A stretch of DNA of 7,093 nt from Planctomycetota bacterium (GCA_013202635.1 JABMRO010000765.1:1-7093); one strand, 5' to 3'; positions 1 to 6,627 are shown, numbered from the stretch's first letter. The notes: generated by a model not told the origin, from the sequence alone. Made by a program: numbers and translations.

Positions 1-1
1 G

Positions 2-418
2 TCATACTCTGATATGATAAAAAAAGCCAAATTATCAGAGCATGTGCAAACCTTTATTGATTTTATCCCGGAAGAAGATGTGGATTATTTCTTTGCGGCG
101 TCCAATCTTGTCGTATTACCTTATTTGAAATTCGAAGCACAGAGCGGAGTATTACTTCGTGCCTATGCCCACAAAAAACCTGTGGTAGTCAGTAATGTCG
201 GAGCGATGGGAGAGCTTGTATCCTCAGACAATATTGGTTTGGCCGTCGAGCCCGGCGCCGCAGAACCATTGGCGCAGGCCGTTACAAATGCGCTGGATGA
301 CCTCGATAAGTTTCAGTCCCGTTACGGCCCTGAACTCGAAAGCAAATACAGTTGGGAACATATCGCCGAGATGACTATGCGCAGCTATGAGGCCGCTATC
401 AATATCAATCGTGAATGA
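2..418 (+). CDS. Glycosyltransferase, GT4-type GT-B fold, C-terminal part (5' end outside window)
   Basis: The frame is open from base 2 and stops with TGA at 416-418, so the gene begins outside the window; the in-frame ATG at 14 is an internal methionine. The remaining ~138 residues form the nucleotide-sugar-binding C-terminal Rossmann domain of a GT4 enzyme. Visible parts, numbered from that Met: a strand-turn FIDFIPEEDVDYFFAASNLV (13-32), then PY and the loop FEAQSGVLLRAYA (40-52), then KPVVVSNVGAMGELV (55-69). In GT4 enzymes this loop carries the E-x7-E motif. Here the first Glu is present (E41) but the second position is Arg (R49), a variation usual in the 'SGVLL-AYA' subgroup. Activated sugar is normally transferred to a lipid-linked glycan in the cytoplasm. 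The next gene follows after 16 bases, so they are probably in one operon. The donor sugar cannot be predicted. Confidence 0.9.
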   Translation, partial: SYSDMIKKAKLSEHVQTFIDFIPEEDVDYFFAASNLVVLPYLKFEAQSGVLLRAYAHKKPVVVSNVGAMGELVSSDNIGLAVEPGAAEPLAQAVTNALDDLDKFQSRYGPELESKYSWEHIAEMTMRSYEAAININRE

Positions 419-434
419 TTAATATAAAGTGACG

Positions 435-1634
435 ATGAAAGCAGCATATATAGTTTCGAGTTTGAAAATCAGTATGACCTTTGTGGTCAACGAACTCGAA
501 GCGCACGAAAAAGCCGGATGGCAGGTTCTGCCTTTGGTCAGTTGCAAACCGGGCCCGCTTGAGAATTTGTCCGAAGTTATGGTCAAATGGAATAAGCGAG
601 CCGTTCATCGTCCCGGCATCTTTGCGCAGATGGGGGCAACCTTAAGAGAAATTATCACACACCCGATTCGTTTCGCAAAAGTCCTTTTTTGGCTGGTAAC
701 TTTGTTTGTCCATAGTCCTCTCGAATTTGCAAAAGCACTTTATGAATTAACTGCTTGCTGCTGCTTTGCCGACAAGTGCAGACGTTTCGGAGCAGAGCAT
801 ATACATGTGCATTTTGCCAGCCGGTCTCTTAGCCTTGGTCTGATGATGGGGATGCTGACTGACCTGCCCGTCTCCTGTACTGTTCATGCTTTTGACATAT
901 TTACAAGAAGTGCGGGCAGTTTGAAAACACGATTAGCCAAATGTAAATTCATAGCCTCCGTATCTAAATTCAATGTCGAATATCTGCGAAATACCTGCGG
1001 CAGCTCTGTTGCCGATTTGTGTCGTGTCGTGCATTGCGGGATAGACCCAGAAATATTCAGGTCTGTTTCTGGTCAACCGGAATCCGGCAGAATAGTTTGT
1101 GTGTGCAGGCTCAGCCCGAAAAAGGGTCTGGACGTCGCGATAAGAGCTTGCGCGAAACTGCGGGATAATAACGTAAAATTCCAGTTCGAAATTGCAGGGG
1201 ATGGGCCGCAGCGCCGGGCCCTTGAGGAACTGATTGAACGGCTGCATTTGTCCGACAAAGTTAAGTTACTCGGAACCAGACCAAACGACCAATTGACGGA
1301 ACTGTTTAGCCGAGCATCTGTATTTCTTATGCCCTGCGTTAAGACGCCCGATGGAGATATGGACGGTATTCCCGTTGCGATGATGGAGGCAATGGCATGC
1401 GAAGTGCCGGTTATATCAACCCGTATATCAGGAATTCCAGAACTGGTCGAAGATGGCCTCACAGGCCGGCTGGCTCCGGATAAAGACGTTGAAGTACTGG
1501 CACAAATCTTACAAGAGCTTCTTGAAGATATGGATAAAATTGAGCAGTTTGGAAAAGCCGGACGCCAGCGTGTCCTCACAGATTTTTGTATCTCGGAAAA
1601 CACAGCAAAGCTGAGGGAGCTAATCAGAAGCTGA
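435..1634 (+). CDS. Glycosyltransferase family 4, WcaL/AmsK-like
   Basis: A complete 399-residue GT-B glycosyltransferase, likely cytoplasmic and elongating a lipid-linked exopolysaccharide unit. The N-terminal domain has an acceptor-side signature HIHVHFA (122-128) and HAFDIF (151-156). The C-terminal domain has RLSPKKGLD (225-233, phosphate-binding loop), a strand with IAGDGP, and the donor-site segment MDGIPVAMMEAMA, in which Asp310 and Glu318 occupy the two acidic places of the GT4 E-x7-E motif (here D-x7-E). The MDGIP-type donor loop resembles colanic acid/amylovoran transferases such as WcaL and AmsK; the exact sugar is not predictable. Start: ATG 435 is preferred because a weak AAAG lies 5 bases upstream; GTG 429, two codons earlier in frame, is the alternative. 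One oddity is a cysteine-rich patch near residues 108-115 (CCC and another Cys five residues on). The stop overlaps the next start by one base. Confidence 0.92.
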   Translation: MKAAYIVSSLKISMTFVVNELEAHEKAGWQVLPLVSCKPGPLENLSEVMVKWNKRAVHRPGIFAQMGATLREIITHPIRFAKVLFWLVTLFVHSPLEFAKALYELTACCCFADKCRRFGAEHIHVHFASRSLSLGLMMGMLTDLPVSCTVHAFDIFTRSAGSLKTRLAKCKFIASVSKFNVEYLRNTCGSSVADLCRVVHCGIDPEIFRSVSGQPESGRIVCVCRLSPKKGLDVAIRACAKLRDNNVKFQFEIAGDGPQRRALEELIERLHLSDKVKLLGTRPNDQLTELFSRASVFLMPCVKTPDGDMDGIPVAMMEAMACEVPVISTRISGIPELVEDGLTGRLAPDKDVEVLAQILQELLEDMDKIEQFGKAGRQRVLTDFCISENTAKLRELIRS

Positions 1635-2842
1635 TGCACATCCTTTATATTCATCAACATTTTGCAACGCCCGCAGGCAGCACCGGCACACGTTCGTATG
1701 AATTTGCCCGCCGATGGGTAAAGGCCGGACACAAAGTCACCTTGATAACCGGCTATTATGATATCGGCGGTTTGCAAGTGAATAAGGCACTTTACCGGAA
1801 ACAGACCATAGAAGGAATAAACGTAGTTGTTGTCGGCACCAAATACAGCAACAGGCAATCATACTTGCGCAGAATAATTTCATTTATGTCCTTCTGCCTT
1901 TTGAGCATTTACGCTGGCATCAGGACAAAAGGCCCGGACGTAATTTACGCATCCAGCACGCCCTTGACCATTGGGATTCCCGCCATATTCATAAAATGGG
2001 TCAAAAGTGTTCCTTTCGTGTTCGAAGTGCGCGACCAGTGGCCTGAAATACCAATCGAGCTGGGTATCATAAACAACAGGTTTCTTATCAAAATACTTTT
2101 ATGGCTCGAAAAAACCATTTATAAAAGTTGCTCTTCCATAGTTGCCCTGTCGCCGGGTCAGGCAGACGGTATAAAAGCCGTATTGGCCGATAAAAAACCG
2201 ATAACAGTAATACCCAACAGTTGCGACATTGATGTATTCAGACCGGATATTGACGGCTCAGCAGTTCGACAAAAAAGAGGCTGGGGGGATAAGCTTGTTC
2301 TTCTCCACACAGGCGCAATGGGTAAAGTCAACGGCCTGAAATTTGTTATCGAAGCAGCCGAGAGGCTTAAAGGCCATAGTGATATTATCTTTGTGTTAAT
2401 AGGCGACGGAAATCAAAAATCGTTTCTGGAAAGCGAAGTTAAGAAACGAGGCCTGGCAAACGTGGAAATTTTATCCTCCGTGCCGAAACAAGAGCTGTCC
2501 GAATTTTATGCCGCGGCTGATATAGGTCTTGTGATAATTGGTAATTACCCGATTATCGAGCACAATTCAGCTAATAAATTTTTCGACTCTTTAAGTGCCG
2601 GCAGGCCTGTGCTGATAAATTATTCCGGCTGGCAAAGGAAGATTCTTGAAGAAAACAAAGCCGGCTTTGGCTGTGATTTATGCAATCTTGATCAATTCGT
2701 TGAAAAAGTGCTTTACCTGAATTCGCACAGGCAGCAGATAAAACAAATGGGACAAAACGCCCGCAGAGTTGCCGTTGAAAAATTTGACAGAGACCGGCTG
2801 GCAAAACAGGCACTGGAGATAATTTCTGCACTGAAAAAATGA
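1634..2842 (+). CDS. Glycosyltransferase family 4, WbuB-like
   Basis: A 402-residue GT-B glycosyltransferase with a full-length N- and C-terminal Rossmann pair. The N-terminus MHILYIHQHF followed by the glycine/arginine loop STGTRSYEFARRW (16-28) is typical of WbuB-type enzymes. Other signatures are DVIYASSTPL (102-111), FVFEVRDQWPE (128-138), the linker PNSCDIDVF (194-202), the C-domain LLHTGAMG (223-230) and the donor loop NSANKFFDSLSAGRPVL (311-327). This N-K-FFD form replaces the classical E-x7-E and is normal for the subgroup. WbuB itself is a putative L-fucosamine transferase, so an amino-sugar donor is possible but unproven. Start: an in-frame ATG at 1586 exists, but ATG 1634 gives the canonical N-terminus. 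It sits in a TGATG junction with the upstream stop, with GAGGGAG at 1613-1619 (14 bases away) as a possible ribosome site. The next gene overlaps by ATGA. Confidence 0.92.
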   Translation: MHILYIHQHFATPAGSTGTRSYEFARRWVKAGHKVTLITGYYDIGGLQVNKALYRKQTIEGINVVVVGTKYSNRQSYLRRIISFMSFCLLSIYAGIRTKGPDVIYASSTPLTIGIPAIFIKWVKSVPFVFEVRDQWPEIPIELGIINNRFLIKILLWLEKTIYKSCSSIVALSPGQADGIKAVLADKKPITVIPNSCDIDVFRPDIDGSAVRQKRGWGDKLVLLHTGAMGKVNGLKFVIEAAERLKGHSDIIFVLIGDGNQKSFLESEVKKRGLANVEILSSVPKQELSEFYAAADIGLVIIGNYPIIEHNSANKFFDSLSAGRPVLINYSGWQRKILEENKAGFGCDLCNLDQFVEKVLYLNSHRQQIKQMGQNARRVAVEKFDRDRLAKQALEIISALKK

Positions 2843-3456
2843 ATGAGACTCAAAGCCAGGCAGAATTTAAAGACCTCCAGGTTGAGTATGCCGGGCAGGT
2901 CGCCGCTTTACATATCCAGTGTATAAGCACGGGCTTTATAAGCTCTATGGGTATTGATTTTGTAACTTCCCTGTATGAAGCAATTGTTCGAAGCAAATCA
3001 AGTTTCGGCGTTGTCGCAGTCAGAGACGAGAAAGTGCTCGGATTTGCAGCATTTACTACAAATATCGATAAACTTTATAAATCGGTCATTTGGAGAAAAG
3101 GGCTGAAATTTGCACTACTATTGGCAGGTAATATGTGTTCCCTAAAGCGGGTAAAAAGTATATTCGAGACCCTGTTTTATCCCGCCAGAATAAAAAAAAT
3201 GAACCTGCCTTCAGCAGAATTGCTTTCTATCGCTGTCGCTCCCGAAGAACAGCGAAAGGGGCTGGCCGGCCAATTAATTGAAAAGGGATTCCGACATTAC
3301 CGCAAAACAGGAGTAGATAAAGTCAAGGTTCTAATCGGAACAGATAACAAGGCGGGAAATAAATTATATCTCAAGTCCGGATTTGAGCCTGCCGGACAGA
3401 TTAATAACCATGGCCTGCCCAGTAATGTTTATGTCGCTCAAATCAATCAGGTTTAA
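2839..3456 (+). CDS. GNAT-family N-acetyltransferase in polysaccharide cluster
   Basis: A 205-residue GNAT acetyltransferase, which would move an acetyl group from acetyl-CoA to an amine. The core strand AELLSIAVAP (126-135) leads into the acetyl-CoA pyrophosphate loop EEQRKGLAGQLIE (136-148; Q-R-K-G-L-A matches the family's Q/R-x-x-G-x-A motif). The late segment LIGTDNKAGNKLYLKSGFEPAG (165-186) is the usual motif B region with N/Y/GF. Between about residues 77 and 122 there is a basic, partly hydrophobic insertion (WRKGLKFALLLAG, then FYPARIKK), which could lie against a membrane or shape the acceptor site. I recall similar insertions in GNAT proteins of surface-glycan clusters. The start overlaps the preceding stop by 4 bases (ATGA), so translation is probably coupled. 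A WecD-like role, acetylating a nucleotide-linked amino sugar, is plausible by context; a protein or small-molecule amine cannot be excluded. Confidence 0.88.
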   Translation: MNETQSQAEFKDLQVEYAGQVAALHIQCISTGFISSMGIDFVTSLYEAIVRSKSSFGVVAVRDEKVLGFAAFTTNIDKLYKSVIWRKGLKFALLLAGNMCSLKRVKSIFETLFYPARIKKMNLPSAELLSIAVAPEEQRKGLAGQLIEKGFRHYRKTGVDKVKVLIGTDNKAGNKLYLKSGFEPAGQINNHGLPSNVYVAQINQV

Positions 3457-3464
3457 GTCGGAAA

Positions 3465-4634
3465 TCATTGCTCCCTGCGGATTGCGCCCCGAAGACCTTC
3501 CATCTTCAAATAGCCCTTTTTCCAAACCACAATCCCTGAAACAACAAACACGATTACATACACAATCAGGGCGTATCGGGTTTTTATCTGGCTCATAGCA
3601 AGACCAATCAGTGCATATACGGCAGCTAAGGCGTAGCAAATGGCAACGGTTTTTTTCAGCGGTATTCCCCTGTCAATCATCTGGTCGTATATATGCCCGC
3701 GGTCGGAAACAAATAATGGACGCTTATTTATGAATCGTCTGACGAGCGCAACAGCCGTATCGAGAATCGGCAGCCCAAAGACCACGACAGAAGCCATCCA
3801 CCATCTTGGAATTTTCTCGGCGAATAAAATCATAAGAACCGCCACTACAAAGCCGAGCAGCATACTTCCTGCGTCTCCCATAAAAATTTTGGCCGGATGG
3901 CGGTTAAATGGTAAAAAGCCGCATACTGCGCCGAGCAGTCCCAAACATATAACCACGCGCACTGCATCACCGCCGACTTCACTGAAACCCCATGTACCTA
4001 AATGAATTGCCAACAATAACATGGCACCTGTGATTATCACCGTAACACCTGCGCAAAGGCCGTCCAGACCATCCAGAAGATTTAGCGAATTGCTTGCACC
4101 CAATACAAAGATAATTACAATCGGAATTCCCAAAATAACTTCGATGTTTTCCGGAATTCTTGCCCCTTCCAGAGAATAATATAACGCCGGCCTTATGCCA
4201 ACGAAAATTAAAACGACAGCAGCAGCAATCTGGCCCAATATTTTCTGCCCGGGTTTTATGTCAAATATGTCATCAATAAGCCCTATAGCGCATGCTATCG
4301 CCCCGCCGGCCAACACCGCCGCCAGCCATGTGAATGACAGGCGAAAATGCTCCGGCTCGAATGAACTCGCCGAAGTCCGGTTGCCAATGCAATAAATACC
4401 TGTAAGTATGCCAACGGTCAGCCCGGCCAAAATACCTACACCGCCAAGATACGCAACGCTTCCTTTGTGAGTCTTCACCAGTTTATCCGGCTTATCAACA
4501 ATTCCAAGCTTCAGCGCGATATTCTTGCACAGCAAGGTGGCAACTAAGGCCGAAATAAATGAAAACACTAACACAGGCCAGAATTGCAACACCCAACCAA
4601 GGGGTCTTTCAGGACCTATGAGATTGTCTAACAT
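3465..4634 (-). CDS. MraY/WecA-family polyprenyl-phosphate sugar-1-phosphate transferase (polytopic)
   Basis: A 389-residue integral membrane protein with about 11 hydrophobic segments, matching the WecA/TagO/MraY superfamily. Such enzymes move a sugar-1-phosphate (often GlcNAc-1-P) from a UDP-sugar to undecaprenyl phosphate at the inner membrane, starting a glycan. Family motifs in order: the substrate-loop YLGGVGIL (62-69), GLIDDIFDIKPGQK with Asp121/Asp122 (118-131), the N-x-x-N-type region SNSLNLLDGLDGL (181-193), FMGDAGS (251-257, Mg-site Asp254), and the cytosolic loop after RRFINKRPLF. That loop reads DRGHIYDQMIDRG (311-323): where WecA has H-I-H-H this protein has H-I-Y-D, keeping only the first His. 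Start ATG is supported by AGAGGA 8 bases upstream. It is convergent with the GNAT gene (8-base gap) and divergent from the monotopic transferase. WecA/TagO-like assignment is preferred over MraY, because the MraY HHH motif and a mur/dcw context are absent. Confidence 0.93.
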   Translation of the reverse strand: MLDNLIGPERPLGWVLQFWPVLVFSFISALVATLLCKNIALKLGIVDKPDKLVKTHKGSVAYLGGVGILAGLTVGILTGIYCIGNRTSASSFEPEHFRLSFTWLAAVLAGGAIACAIGLIDDIFDIKPGQKILGQIAAAVVLIFVGIRPALYYSLEGARIPENIEVILGIPIVIIFVLGASNSLNLLDGLDGLCAGVTVIITGAMLLLAIHLGTWGFSEVGGDAVRVVICLGLLGAVCGFLPFNRHPAKIFMGDAGSMLLGFVVAVLMILFAEKIPRWWMASVVVFGLPILDTAVALVRRFINKRPLFVSDRGHIYDQMIDRGIPLKKTVAICYALAAVYALIGLAMSQIKTRYALIVYVIVFVVSGIVVWKKGYLKMEGLRGAIRREQ

Positions 4635-4642
4635 TATTGCAA

Positions 4643-4648
4643 TCCTCT
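4643..4648 (-). promoter_or_regulatory. Ribosome binding site of the WecA-like gene
   Basis: Read on the minus strand this is AGAGGA, ending 8 bases before the ATG at 4634. It is the clearest Shine-Dalgarno sequence in the window and fixes the start of the WecA-like gene. Confidence 0.7.
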
Positions 4649-4688
4649 ATCTGAATAATTCCCGGACAGGGAGCTTTTTGCAGGCCTT

Positions 4689-4736
4689 CCACAGTGTACA
4701 GAACGAATACAAATCTGTCCAGATGAATCGCTGTGG
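4689..4736. repeat. Nested small inverted repeats in the divergent intergenic region
   Basis: CCACAG (4689-4694) pairs with CTGTGG (4731-4736) across 36 bases. Inside it, ACAGA (4698-4702) pairs with TCTGT (4714-4718). The two pairs bracket or overlap the candidate minus-strand promoter. CACAGTG also occurs twice in the same orientation, at 4690-4696 and 4831-4837, the second copy next to the start of the sugar transferase. These could be an operator for a dimeric regulator, but the arms are short and chance is possible. Confidence 0.25.
4693..4721 (-). promoter_or_regulatory. Candidate sigma-70-like promoter for the WecA-like gene
   Basis: On the minus strand, TGGACA (-35 place, 5 of 6 to TTGACA) is followed after exactly 17 bases by TACACT (-10 place, 4 of 6 to TATAAT). 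Transcription would start near 4686, giving a leader of about 50 bases that contains the AGAGGA ribosome site. It was found by eye from consensus; weak matches of this quality also occur by chance, but position and orientation fit. Confidence 0.4.
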
Positions 4737-4738
4737 TA

Positions 4739-4767
4739 TTGACATCGGAGTCATATTCGGATAAACT
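4739..4767 (+). promoter_or_regulatory. Candidate sigma-70-like promoter for the sugar transferase-KamA pair
   Basis: A perfect TTGACA (4739-4744) is followed after 17 bases by TAAACT (4762-4767, 4 of 6 to TATAAT). Transcription would begin near 4774, leaving a leader of about 70 bases before ATG 4845. Together with the opposing candidate at 4693-4721 it would form a back-to-back divergent promoter region. The rest of 4635-4844 holds no credible gene. Confidence 0.5.
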
Positions 4768-4844
4768 GATGGTTACTCTGCGAAATTGCTACAGTTAAGC
4801 TCGTCGATAAACCGGCTGTCTTTTAATGATCACAGTGAGGTCGA

Positions 4845-5471
4845 ATGAACCTTTTTAATATTTGTAAACGTGTGCTTGATATTTTGATTGCCGTAGCCGC
4901 GATGGTTATTCTGTCTCCGGTATTGGCTGCAATATGGATAAGCATAAAGCTTAGCAGTAAAGGACCTGTAATATTCAGGCAACAAAGGGCGGGGGAAAAC
5001 AGCAAGCCGTTTGTCTTTTACAAATTCAGAACGATGAAACCGGACGTTGAACCTTTTGGGCCCAGTCCTAAATCCGGCCAGGATCCCCGCTTGACAAAAG
5101 TCGGCAAGTTCCTCCGAGAATACTCACTCGACGAACTGCCCCAGTTATTTAACGTATTAAAAGGAGATATGAGCATTGTCGGACCTCGGCCTCTATATAT
5201 TTCCCAGATACCAGAATGGAACGAAAGGCAAAAAAAGCGGCTGCTTGTAAAGCCCGGCCTTACGGGTTTGGCACAAATCGAGGGCAGGGCCGAACTGACA
5301 CGCGAAGAAAAACTTGAATTCGACGTTAAATATGTGGAAACCGCCGGCCTGTTAACCGATATAATGATAATACTGGCAACTATTGCCTATGTGTTCAAGC
5401 GAAAGAACATTTATGAAAAAAGCTACTCACAAACCGAATACACCCGAGGCCAGAGCAAACATGGAACCTGA
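4845..5471 (+). CDS. Monotopic undecaprenyl-phosphate sugar-phosphate transferase (bacterial sugar transferase, PglC/WcaJ-core type)
   Basis: A 208-residue small phosphoglycosyl transferase that would transfer a sugar-1-phosphate from a nucleotide sugar to undecaprenyl phosphate, the first step of a surface glycan. It is the minimal catalytic unit: one N-terminal hydrophobic segment (about 11-34) containing Ser24-Pro25, which in PglC breaks the helix so that it re-enters the membrane on the cytoplasmic face. After it come VIFRQQRAG (42-50), FYKFRTM (58-64), the catalytic SLDELPQLFNVLKGDMS with the Asp96-Glu97 pair (94-110), IVGPRP (111-116) and KPGLTGLAQIEGR (136-148). It lacks the four extra transmembrane segments of full-length WcaJ/WbaP. 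GTGAGG at 4835-4840, 4 bases before ATG, is the likely ribosome site. The 3' end overlaps the KamA-family gene. Sugar specificity cannot be read from sequence. Confidence 0.95.
   Translation: MNLFNICKRVLDILIAVAAMVILSPVLAAIWISIKLSSKGPVIFRQQRAGENSKPFVFYKFRTMKPDVEPFGPSPKSGQDPRLTKVGKFLREYSLDELPQLFNVLKGDMSIVGPRPLYISQIPEWNERQKKRLLVKPGLTGLAQIEGRAELTREEKLEFDVKYVETAGLLTDIMIILATIAYVFKRKNIYEKSYSQTEYTRGQSKHGT
5446..5449 (+). promoter_or_regulatory. Possible ribosome binding site deciding the KamA-family start
   Basis: GAGG lies 11 bases before ATG 5461, inside the end of the sugar transferase gene. It favours that start over the in-frame ATGs at 5383, 5413 and 5479; 5413 has only a weak GAAAG upstream. 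The spacing is slightly long, so the choice is not certain. Confidence 0.4.
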
Positions 5472-6627
5472 AATAAATATGTTAAATTCAATATCTGTCA
5501 CACAAATGAAATACCTGACAAGAATAGAGCAGTTGGAGCAATTAAGCGAGCAGGAAAGAACCCGGCTAAAGAAAGTTACTGAAACGTTTTCTTTTCGCAG
5601 CAACGATTATTACTTGTCGCTCATTAACTGGGATGATCCCGAAGACCCTATCCGTACGATTATTATCCCTCACTCGCACGAGCTTGAAAAATGGGGCCGG
5701 CTTGACCCCTCAGATGAAGAAAGCTATACAATAATTCCAGGGCTCGAGCATAAATACAATTCCACAGCGGTGCTTTTAATCAGCAACGTCTGCGAGGGCA
5801 TCTGCCGGTACTGTTTCCGTAAGCGTGTTTTCATAGACAAACAAAGTACATATCTTCGTGACACGGCCGCGGCTATGCAATACATAACTGAGCATAAAGA
5901 GATAACAAATGTTCTTTTGACCGGTGGAGACCCACTTGTACTGAAAACTTCAAAACTCGATAATATTATCCGGCAGCTAAGAGAGATTGAGCACGTACAA
6001 ATAATTCGCATAGGTACGAAGATACCGGCATTCAATCCATATCGTATCATCGAAGATCCGGCCTTGCTTGAGATGTTAAGCAACTACACCACGGAGGAAA
6101 AAAAGATATACATAATGACCCACTTTGTTCATCCCAGCGAATTGACCGATGTGGCAATAAAATGCGTCAATTTGCTCCAAAAGGCCGGGGCATTACTGGC
6201 AAATCAGACGCCCCTTATAAGAGGTGTCAATTCCAACCCTGAGGTTCTGGCTGAGCTGCTCGGGAAACTGTCTTTTATCGGTGCGATCCCTTATTATATT
6301 TTCCAGTGTCGTCCGGCGATCGGCAATAAAGCTTACTCGGTTCCAATTGAAAAAGGTTATGAGATTGTGGAGCAGGCCAAATCTCTGGTATCAGGACTGG
6401 CAAAGCGGGCACGCTATACAATGTCACACGCAACCGGTAAGATTGAAATCCTCGGTAAAACAAAAGAGTTTGTGTACTTCAAATACCATCGGGCCGCTGA
6501 CGACCAGGACAGCGGACGGTTTTTAGTCTTCAAAAGCAATCCAAACGCCTACTGGTTCGACGACTACGATGAAGTAGTTCACGACTATCCTATTGATCTG
6601 CCATACAGGGCCTATGGCCCGGAATAA
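5461..6627 (+). CDS. KamA-family radical SAM protein, probable PLP-dependent amino acid 2,3-aminomutase-like enzyme
   Basis: A 388-residue homologue of lysine 2,3-aminomutase, an enzyme that uses SAM, a [4Fe-4S] cluster and PLP to move an amino group from C2 to C3. Visible parts: NDYYLSLINWDDPEDPIR (48-65); the cluster motif C111-x3-C115-x2-C118 followed by Arg120, at the place of the carboxylate-binding Arg134 of the clostridial enzyme; LLTGGDPL (152-159, SAM-binding region); THFVHPSELT (220-229); NQTPLIRGVN (248-257); PYYIFQCR (277-284); and HATGKIEI (323-330), where Lys327 aligns with the PLP lysine. Two substrate-amine-binding aspartates of the lysine enzyme (Asp293, Asp330) appear as Arg284 and about Ser322, and the GGGG before the lysine is shortened. 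Substrate is therefore probably not lysine. It also lacks the longer N-terminal arm of the clostridial protein. Start 5461 overlaps the sugar transferase by 11 bases. Confidence refers to the family, not the reaction. Confidence 0.9.
   Translation: MEPEINMLNSISVTQMKYLTRIEQLEQLSEQERTRLKKVTETFSFRSNDYYLSLINWDDPEDPIRTIIIPHSHELEKWGRLDPSDEESYTIIPGLEHKYNSTAVLLISNVCEGICRYCFRKRVFIDKQSTYLRDTAAAMQYITEHKEITNVLLTGGDPLVLKTSKLDNIIRQLREIEHVQIIRIGTKIPAFNPYRIIEDPALLEMLSNYTTEEKKIYIMTHFVHPSELTDVAIKCVNLLQKAGALLANQTPLIRGVNSNPEVLAELLGKLSFIGAIPYYIFQCRPAIGNKAYSVPIEKGYEIVEQAKSLVSGLAKRARYTMSHATGKIEILGKTKEFVYFKYHRAADDQDSGRFLVFKSNPNAYWFDDYDEVVHDYPIDLPYRAYGPE

Noticed and set aside
1586..1633. Upstream in-frame ATG at 1586 extending the WbuB-like transferase by 16 residues
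   Set aside because: The added residues are not like the family's N-terminus, whereas MHILYIHQHF at 1634 is canonical and sits in a TGATG stop-start junction.
1073..1858. 261-residue open frame on the minus strand
   Set aside because: It lies opposite two clear glycosyltransferase genes, is serine/arginine-rich low-complexity translation and shows no recognisable domain; a shadow frame.
2656..2669. Perfect 14-base palindrome CAAAGCCGGCTTTG
   Set aside because: It lies in the middle of the WbuB-like gene, encodes ordinary residues, has no T-run and no second copy was seen; probably chance.
3640..4764. Plus-strand open frames of 66-121 residues opposite and beyond the WecA-like gene
   Set aside because: They are antisense to a strongly supported membrane protein or run into the promoter region, and have Thr/Pro/Ala-biased composition typical of reverse frames of membrane genes.
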